A DNA stretch of 64,000 nt from Datura wrightii. Its lineage: Eukaryota > Streptophyta > Magnoliopsida > Solanales > Solanaceae. How positions within the stretch are numbered: the stretch's first letter is position 1; the number at the start of each line of letters is the position of its first letter. Below are positions 57,794 through 64,000 of this stretch, in pieces. A program made the position numbers and the translations under genes. The DNA is taken from contig JASDFA010000001.1 of the NCBI GenBank assembly GCA_035772735.1, positions 74,860,001 to 74,924,000 on the forward strand, given 5' to 3'. The notes under the pieces are model-generated. The model was not told where the DNA came from and made no database searches. It was given only the letters and a program-made list of their open reading frames with translations.

Positions 57794-59515
57794 TAATCTT
57801 ACACCTCATGCAATTGACACCCCAACCTGGCTACTTTGGCTCGACAATTCAAGTTACGGTTATATCGATTATTTAACACAACAAATCCTCAAGAAAACAT
57901 GCATAGTCTTATCAATAACAATGACCTTCAACACATTAAGACCTCCTAGACTCAAGAATCGACTCTCGATATCGGCAAACTCATGCAAATCACTGATCAA
58001 GATATCCGACACGAAATTGAATCTCTCGTCAAGCATGTGCCCTCACAACACAAGAGAATTTTCCCCTTTTTAATCACATGAACTCAAAACATTACATGTT
58101 GGGGCATATAAACACAATTTCGCTCTCTCTCCCAAAAGAATTCACATGCATCTTGTCATGAACCATAGGCTTGCCTTTAGTGTATTACTCCACAAATATA
58201 AGGACGTGTGATGTAAGATCACGTAGGACTTAACGGGATGTAATGTAAGCTACGGGCTAGTAAATACTGGGCTAACCAATAATAACAACTAGCATCCTTA
58301 AGTGCTTTTCCAATACATCCTATCAACCTTATGGTCATTGTTTCTTCCTTCATCTTTCCATTCTTGAAGTCTGTCTTTATTTTTGACCCCATATCTTTAA
58401 GCACACTTAACTCAATAACAAAGATTATTTATACATCTTCATTATATTTAATTTATAACAAGTGCACCTTCGACCTTTTCTTTCCTTTCATCACTCTGCT
58501 TTTTCTTTTTTTTCACCATTCTCACTCCTTGACACTTGGGAAAATTATTTTCTTTTCTTGAGCGCTTAAGAGTTTTGGATCAAATTCACGGATAATGAAA
58601 AGAAGGGGTTAAGCTCGGTTTACACCTTTTTGACAAAAAGAAAAATAATAGGCTAAAGGCTCAATGGGCTAACTAGGGTGTACATTCAAAGTGGGTACGA
58701 TAATGAAACAAAGCATTTCAGTTAAAGCAAAGAAATTCCTACATCCTTTCCTACAATACACATCCTTCATTTCGCTTCGTGCACACACCAGGCAAGTTCT
58801 CGACACTTCACAATAGCATGGAAGAAATGAAACCTCACTATACGCTCATTTCACATGCTCAACTCAAGACATATTCACAGACTCTTCAATCAGCTAATTA
58901 CAAGAATTCAAACATTAAGCCTCAATCACACTAAATCGAACTCTATGGCCTAGGCATCTCAACATATTTACAGAGTTGCATGCTTTCATACGAATCATCT
59001 TTGCATTTCAAATATCATGCGTAACACGCAACCAGAATGTCACAACCATAAAGTAACGACAGGTTTTGGGATGCAAGAAATCGACTCCTAACGACTACAT
59101 TTCCCTTAAGATGGTCGTCATCCATCCATCATAGGGATCAGTCACTAATTACGACTTCGGTTCAATGGGACTATTCTCGGTAAAAGAACCAAAAACAAAC
59201 GCCGAGAAACCCAAAAATAAAAATAATTCACAAAAAAATTTGTAAAAATAATGATAATTTCGATAAAACAAAAATATTTACGAAAACCAGCTAACAACAT
59301 TCAACAGCACACAACAACTTCACCTTAATTACAATACATGCATACACAAAAATCACAGGGTCACAAGTTTATCCAAGCACAACAACAGACAGAGGCATTA
59401 ATAATAACAACAGCAACCGACACCTAACTACTCCCACCCCACACTTAAATTTAACACTGTCCCCAGTGTTTACAAAATTCAGCATATTGTGAAAGTAGGT
59501 GGTGAAACTCCCTGA
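57794..59515 (-). other. E5 3' noncoding region
   Basis: Conserved CCATAGGCTTGCCTTT at 58163-58178 and a T/C-rich stretch at 58465-58560 (purine-rich in sense). Aligns with E6 54061-55950. No gene seen. Confidence 0.7.
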
Positions 59516-60748
59516 TCAATCAAAGTATTCCACTTCTTCGTCAGGTGCCGCTGCCTCATCTCCCATGTCTGAATCGCCCCCGTCTTCATCATCTGACTCT
59601 ACATCGGAGTCATCACGACGTGTCTCCTCATCTGTGGGGGCATCATCATCGGTGGGCTCCACAAAAGCTGGCCCCACTCGGCATAGAGCCCTGGCATTTT
59701 CACCAAACGGGTAGTCTAGCTCGAGCTGCCACAGCTCCTCTCCTATAGCCGGGCTCCCGCCTATGCGCAGCTGGAGCATCTGCATCCCAAATATGCGAGC
59801 CATGTACTGATCATCCCGAGCATGTCGCTCAATTAGTGTAAGAACTGGCCCGTGAGTGGTGTCGGGTGCCTTAGTTTTGGTGACATCTAAGGACCGCCTC
59901 TCCATCTGCGGGATGTAGTCAAGGGCCTCCTCCTCAACATCTAGGCCCCTCAAGAACGTGGTCAGTAAGCCACCAAACCCGTACCTATGCCCCTAATGCA
60001 AATGGGCTCTCTTCATGGCGGAGATGATCACCGCCCCGACATTGATCTCCAACCCTTTCATTAGGGCATATACCAAGCATACATGATCCTGGGTGACATC
60101 TGTCATATGCACCCCCGGGATCAGGCAGGAACAAACAATCTTCAGCCATATCCTGGCTTCCCTGTTCATTTGTGAGTAGGGCAAGGTCTGATGGTAGCCC
60201 CTCTCCTTATGCCTGCTCCAACGTACTGTAGATCGGGTTCCACACAAAGTGCGTCTGATATCCGCGTATGGTGGAGTGATATTCAGCTGCCGAAGCACAT
60301 GGGTGTCTGTGTCCCGCGCCCCCAAGATGGCATTAAGGTGATGGGGCTCAAAAGTGACTATCTGCCCCCTTATCTTGATGGTGTGACTTCTGAGAGTCGG
60401 GTTCCAATTGGTGTAGAATTCCTGAATCAGGTGCAGGTTGCACTCCTTGGGCTCTTCAAAGATGAAGTTTAGCCCGGCTACCTCGATCCTGTGGACAATC
60501 CTGGGGAACTCCTGTGCCAATGGCTCCCTAGCAATGTGTTCCTCGGGGAAGTACTTGCTTTCCTTATGCTTCGCGTACCATTTCTTCCCCTCCTCTGTCA
60601 CCCATCTGGTTCCATATTGACGGTGTTCGCCGCGTGGAACCGCTGGTGATGCTGGGACTGCTGTTCCCAGCCTAATTCTTTTCCTTCCGGCACCCCATGT
60701 AGATGCGCCCTTCCCTTTATCTTGCCTGCTTGCCATTGTTCCTGTCAA
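59516..60748 (-). pseudogene. E5 ORF2: plant-transposon-type protein with one stop
   Basis: One frame of 411 codons from an ATG at 60748 to 59516, broken only by a TAG at 59993-59995, where E6 has CAG. Regions in order: a basic Gly/Lys/Arg-rich start; Lys-Trp-Tyr..Glu-Ser-Lys-Tyr-Phe; Glu-Phe-Pro-Arg-Ile-Val; Cys-Asn-Leu; Asn-Trp-Asn-Pro; Lys-Ile-Arg-Gly-Gln-Ile-Val; Arg-Trp-Ser-Arg-His; Arg-Glu-Ala-Arg-Ile-Trp; Val-Cys-Leu-Val-Tyr; Gly-Phe-Gly-Gly-Leu-Leu-Thr; a Met-Gln-Met-Leu-Gln-Leu-Arg patch; then an acidic tail. No catalytic or membrane motif is seen. I know the family as 'putative plant transposon protein' and recall no function for it. It is the most complete copy here and the best reference for E1, E4 and E6. 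Confidence 0.8.
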
Positions 60749-61922
60749 ACCAAACAGACAGGTTCAATGTTAAGCCAAATCAAATTAGCTTCGCCTAAGG
60801 TTGGGTTAATCTAGGCCACCCCACACTTAGTCTTTAGACACAATCACAGCATTACGGCAAGATCCTATTTATTTCCAATTTACAAAAAGAAAACAAAAAC
60901 AAAAACACAACAAATAGGCCTCGTGCATTCAGAGAATTCGATGGTCTAAATTCTTCTGTACTACTCAGACTTCGTACAGCTACCCACAACATTACCATCG
61001 TTCATATTTCATCACATAACACTTAGCAAGGAGAAACAAAGAAAAGAATTTATCTACATGAACCTATACAATTCACCCATTTCTTGCAATTTCAACAATT
61101 TCATTCCCCCGAAAATCTGTCGGTCTTTTACCATGTTAACAGTTAGCACAACCAACTCATCTCACCCAACATACACAACCCATCAAGAATTTCAAAGTTC
61201 AACTAATTCTCCCTTTTTAAACTCAAATTCAAGCCCTAGCTATCATTTCGCAAGAATTTCAATCAAACATGTATTTATCGAGTTCATACCATCTCAACGA
61301 TACTAGGAACTTCAATCAATCATTATTTACATGAATTCATGCTCAGTTTACACTTAGGGAAATTTTTCCTCACTTCCTATGCTAAAAAATCGGAAAAATA
61401 AGGTAAGAAATGAGATGAAGTTAACAAACATACCTTAAATTCGATGATATCGAAGAAAAGTTGATACAATTGAGCTCCTAGGCCGTGTCACATTGGGGAA
61501 GGGGGGAATTTTGGGTTGTTTGTCACGGAGGAGGTGAAGAATGGGAAAAAATTAGGGAAAACGGGGTTAAAAAGGGGGGGTTTTCGCGCGGGTCACCCGG
61601 CGACCCGGTGTGACCCATCGCGGAATACACCTCAACGTGTCACGGAGGGTAACGCGGAGACCTCCTCCGTGACATGGAGCCATCGCGTGGGGTCACTATT
61701 TTGCCACTTTTTATTATTCTTCATACCTCAATTTTTCCTTTGCGATCCTTTGCATATTTATCCTCCGTTCAACCTGAAATTCATCTCACCACAAGAAATT
61801 GGTTAGAATTTATAGGTTTCACATAAAATACAAATTTTGTTTTTATTTTTATTTTTCTCATTTTTTTTGTTTTTTTTTTCTCTTTTTCTACGAAATCTAA
61901 TAAAATATTACAACAAAAACTT
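60749..61922 (-). promoter_or_regulatory. E5 ORF2 leader with LTR-type motifs
   Basis: 1.17 kb noncoding. At 61480-61690 lie CCGTGTCAC, GTCACGGAGG and CCTCCGTGACA words and CATCGCG, the same vocabulary as U3 of the E5/E6 LTR. A T-rich run lies at 61830-61885. The possible role as an internal promoter is inference. Confidence 0.55.
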
Positions 61923-61940
61923 CACGGGTTGCCTCCCGTG
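61923..61940 (-). other. SL2 hairpin, E5
   Basis: Arms CACGGG and CCCGTG around TTGCCT. Compared with CTTGGG/CCCAAG in E1 and E2, two arm positions changed on both sides and pairing is kept. Confidence 0.75.
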
Positions 61941-62084
61941 CAGTGCCTGGTTTACCGTTGCGACTCAACGTCATTAAGCTCAGTCATCCTCTAGGGTGAC
62001 GGACGTTTTCTCTCAACCGCCGTCCTCACCCCAGTAATGCTTACATCTTTTCAGTGGTTACCCCACTAACTCCTGTGATTAAAC

Positions 62085-62900
62085 GCTCTGGGCAACATCA
62101 GCTTGATTAATCACGTTGATCACCGAGAGTTCCTCGTACATAGTCGGGAGCTTGGTGGCCTTGTATACATCAAACACCTCCACCTTATCCCAGTAGCCAA
62201 GAAAGGACGTCCAAAAATAAATGGGACTTCCGCGTCTGGCTCAAAATCCAGCACGACGAAATCTACTGGGAAGATGAGGGAGCCCACTTGCACCAGCATG
62301 TCCTCCACAATGCCATCAGGTCTGGCTAAGGAACGATCCACTAGTTGCAATATCACTGTTGTTGGTCTAGGACTCCCTAGACCCAACTTCTTGAATACCG
62401 ATGTCGGCATCAAGTTAATGCTCGCTCCCAAATCACATAATCCGCGAGCTCGGATACTCTGCCAAATTGTAATTTGTATTGTAAAGCTCCCAGGGTCCTT
62501 GAGCTTTGTGGGCAACCTATTTTGTATCCAGGAAGTGCACTCCTCCGTAAGAGCCACCGTAGCGTACTCAGTCAACCTGCTTTTGTTCACCACGATGTCC
62601 TTAATATAATTTGCGTACTTCGTCACTCCCTGCAAAACATCAACAAGAGGTAAGTTAATATGTACCTGTTTAAGCACCTCCAAGAACTTTTTGAAACACA
62701 CCTCCTCCTTGTGTTTCCTTAATCTTTGAGGGAATGGGGGTGGTGGTCTTTTTGGTTCAACCTCCTTTTTCTTCCCCCTCTCATCACTTTGCTCCCTCTC
62801 AGTTTCTGCTGCTCTCGATTGTTGAGGTGGTCTTTCTGGTTCCACCTCTTTAAGCTGCAAACCACTCCTTGGGGACACTGCATTCACTTGCTTGGGGTTG
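62085..62900 (-). pseudogene. E5 protease region of gag-pro
   Basis: The frame (62887-62120) begins in the Pro/Glu/Arg-rich linker, then a helical stretch, then the aspartic protease with Asp-Leu-Gly-Ala-Ser-Ile-Asn-Leu-Met-Pro (near 62430), and Phe-Ile-Phe-Gly-Arg-Pro-Phe-Leu-Ala-Thr near 62205. A frameshift near 62190 follows; another frame continues about 30 codons and stops near 62085. SL2 lies only 145 bases further. The protease would cut gag in the virus-like particle. RT should follow in an autonomous relative but does not. Confidence 0.8.
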
Positions 62901-64000
62901 GGATCCGTGTCACTCGGAAGTCCTCCTCTAGGCCTGGTGTTTTGGGCTCCAGCAAATTGCCCAAACTGGTACTCACCGCCTTTGTAGATAACTGATTGTT
63001 CTTTACCTCGGCTGCCAATTTCACGTAGCCAGTCTGCAATTGAGCTTGGTTAGCTATCATTGTCTTGAACATCTCCTCAATGCTGGGTGATGGTGGTGGA
63101 GGAGGTGCATTGTTGCTTCTATATTGTGCCTGATAGTTTTGCTGCCCTCCTTGATTTCTCTGCGCCCCCTGATTCGAACCTTGCCCTTGATGGTTATTGC
63201 TACCCCAAGAGAAATTTGGGTGATTCCTCCAGTTGGAATTGTAGTTGTTGCCATACTGTAGATGGTTGTTTCTCTATACATTTCCCACAAAGTTCACCGA
63301 ATTAGGATTTGCTCCACAACACTCAGCTGAGTGTTCACTATTCCCGCATACTTCACACCAAATCTGCTGCACTACATTCACTGGGGCTTGAGACTGGTTC
63401 ATGCTCATGTTACTGAAGTGGGTGTTGAGTTGATTCTGTAAAGCAGCTATCTATGCAGCAATAGCTGTGAAACCATCCACTTCTAATACTCCCGCTGCTA
63501 TCCTCGTTCCTCCTCTTGACGAGTCCGCATTCCACTCCGGATTTCCCTACGAAATACGATTCAACAAGGTATACAGCTCCTCATAAGTTTTCTCCAATGC
63601 TTGCCCCCCAACTGCTGAGTCTAGCAAGATTTTTTGTGTGGGGTTCCAAATCCTCTATGAAAGTATGCACCAACACTTCATTGGATTGGTGATGATGAGG
63701 ACAATCCCGCAACATAGATTTGAATCTCTCCCAGGCTTGATACAGATTCTCTCCCTCTCTCTGTTTAAAACTTAGAATTTGACTTCTAAGTCTTGTTGTT
63801 TTACCGGATGGAAAAAATCGTATCAAGAATTTCCTTGCAAGATCATCCCATGTAGTGATAGAATTAGGTGGCTCAGCTTTCAACCACCTCTTGGCTTCTC
63901 CCAAAAGTGAAAATAGGAACAATGTAAGCCTGACATAATCTGATGACACTCCAGCGGGGATGTAAGTGTCACTTATCTCCAAGAAATTTTGGAGATGTTG
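62901..64000 (-). pseudogene. E5 gag (N-terminus outside the window)
   Basis: The frame is open at the right window edge. The gag core (64000-63640) aligns closely with E6. An extra A in a run of A near 63640 shifts the frame. TAG codons at 63547-63549, 63451-63453 and 63274-63276 stand where E6 has CAG, CAG and CAA. The CCHC knuckle is at about 63361-63320, then an Asn/Gly/Gln-rich linker and a helix with Glu-Glu-Met-Phe-Lys-Thr-Met. It probably once ran into the protease frame. Confidence 0.8.

Larger units (their letters stand above)
49097..64000 (-). mobile_element. E5: gag-pro-ORF2 LTR retrotransposon, partial
   Basis: Minus strand; the 5' LTR and gag start lie beyond 64000. Sense order: gag, protease, SL2, leader with LTR-type motifs, ORF2, conserved 3' block, AGGA hairpin, polypurine tract, 3' LTR (split by E6). 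RT, RNase H and integrase are absent: protease runs into SL2 within 200 bases. Confidence 0.85.

Noticed and set aside
59516..60748. ORF2 as an envelope protein
   Set aside because: It is in the env position, but I see no signal peptide, no transmembrane segment and no cleavage site.

Overview
The window looks like a nested block of transposable elements from a dicot nuclear genome. Solanaceae is my best guess, recalled from the look of the LTR families and not proven here. I see no intact host gene and no rRNA, tRNA or CRISPR. Nearly all of it is LTR retrotransposons inserted into one another, plus one hAT DNA transposon and one miniature LTR element (TRIM). Labels E1-E8, S1-S2, L1-L2, T1 and H1 are mine.

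Left block (1-22045): L1 is a chromodomain-gypsy-type LTR (1-1048 and 21302-22045) split by E1. E1 (1049-21301, minus strand) carries gag-protease, then a stem-loop cassette, then a second ORF (ORF2). E1's 5' LTR is split by E2 (12298-21203, minus). E2's gag is split by the solo LTR S1 (17149-19374). Most boundaries are backed by 5-bp target duplications with zero or one mismatch.

Middle block (22046-36701): E4 (minus) is a broken relative of E1, with an ORF2 fragment, hairpin, gag, tRNA-Asp primer site and 5' LTR. E3 (23493-33529) sits in its gag. E3 is a chromodomain Ty3/gypsy element of Tekay/Del type with gag, protease, RT, RNase H and integrase, all broken. The TRIM T1 (33538-34033) lies next to E3.

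Right-middle block (36702-49096): old remnants E7 and E8 (an LTR with a tRNA-Met primer site), then the hAT element H1 (42260-48190), itself cut by the solo LTR S2 (44319-46447), then LTR fragment L2.

Right block (49097-64000): E5 (minus; its 5' end lies beyond the window) has gag-protease, stem-loop, ORF2 and a 3' LTR. A younger member of the same family, E6 (50176-57423, plus), sits inside that 3' LTR in opposite orientation with a perfect ACGTG duplication.

How they fit together: E1, E2, E4, E5 and E6 form one Athila/Tat-like group with tRNA-Asp primer sites. None shows reverse transcriptase or integrase, so they must have been moved by enzymes supplied by others. They share four noncoding structures that their proteins do not explain: a two-hairpin cassette between protease and ORF2, a family-specific LTR motif cluster that recurs in the ORF2 leader, a conserved 3' block, and a hairpin with AGGA in its loop just before the polypurine tract. 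These are the best candidates here for something undescribed.
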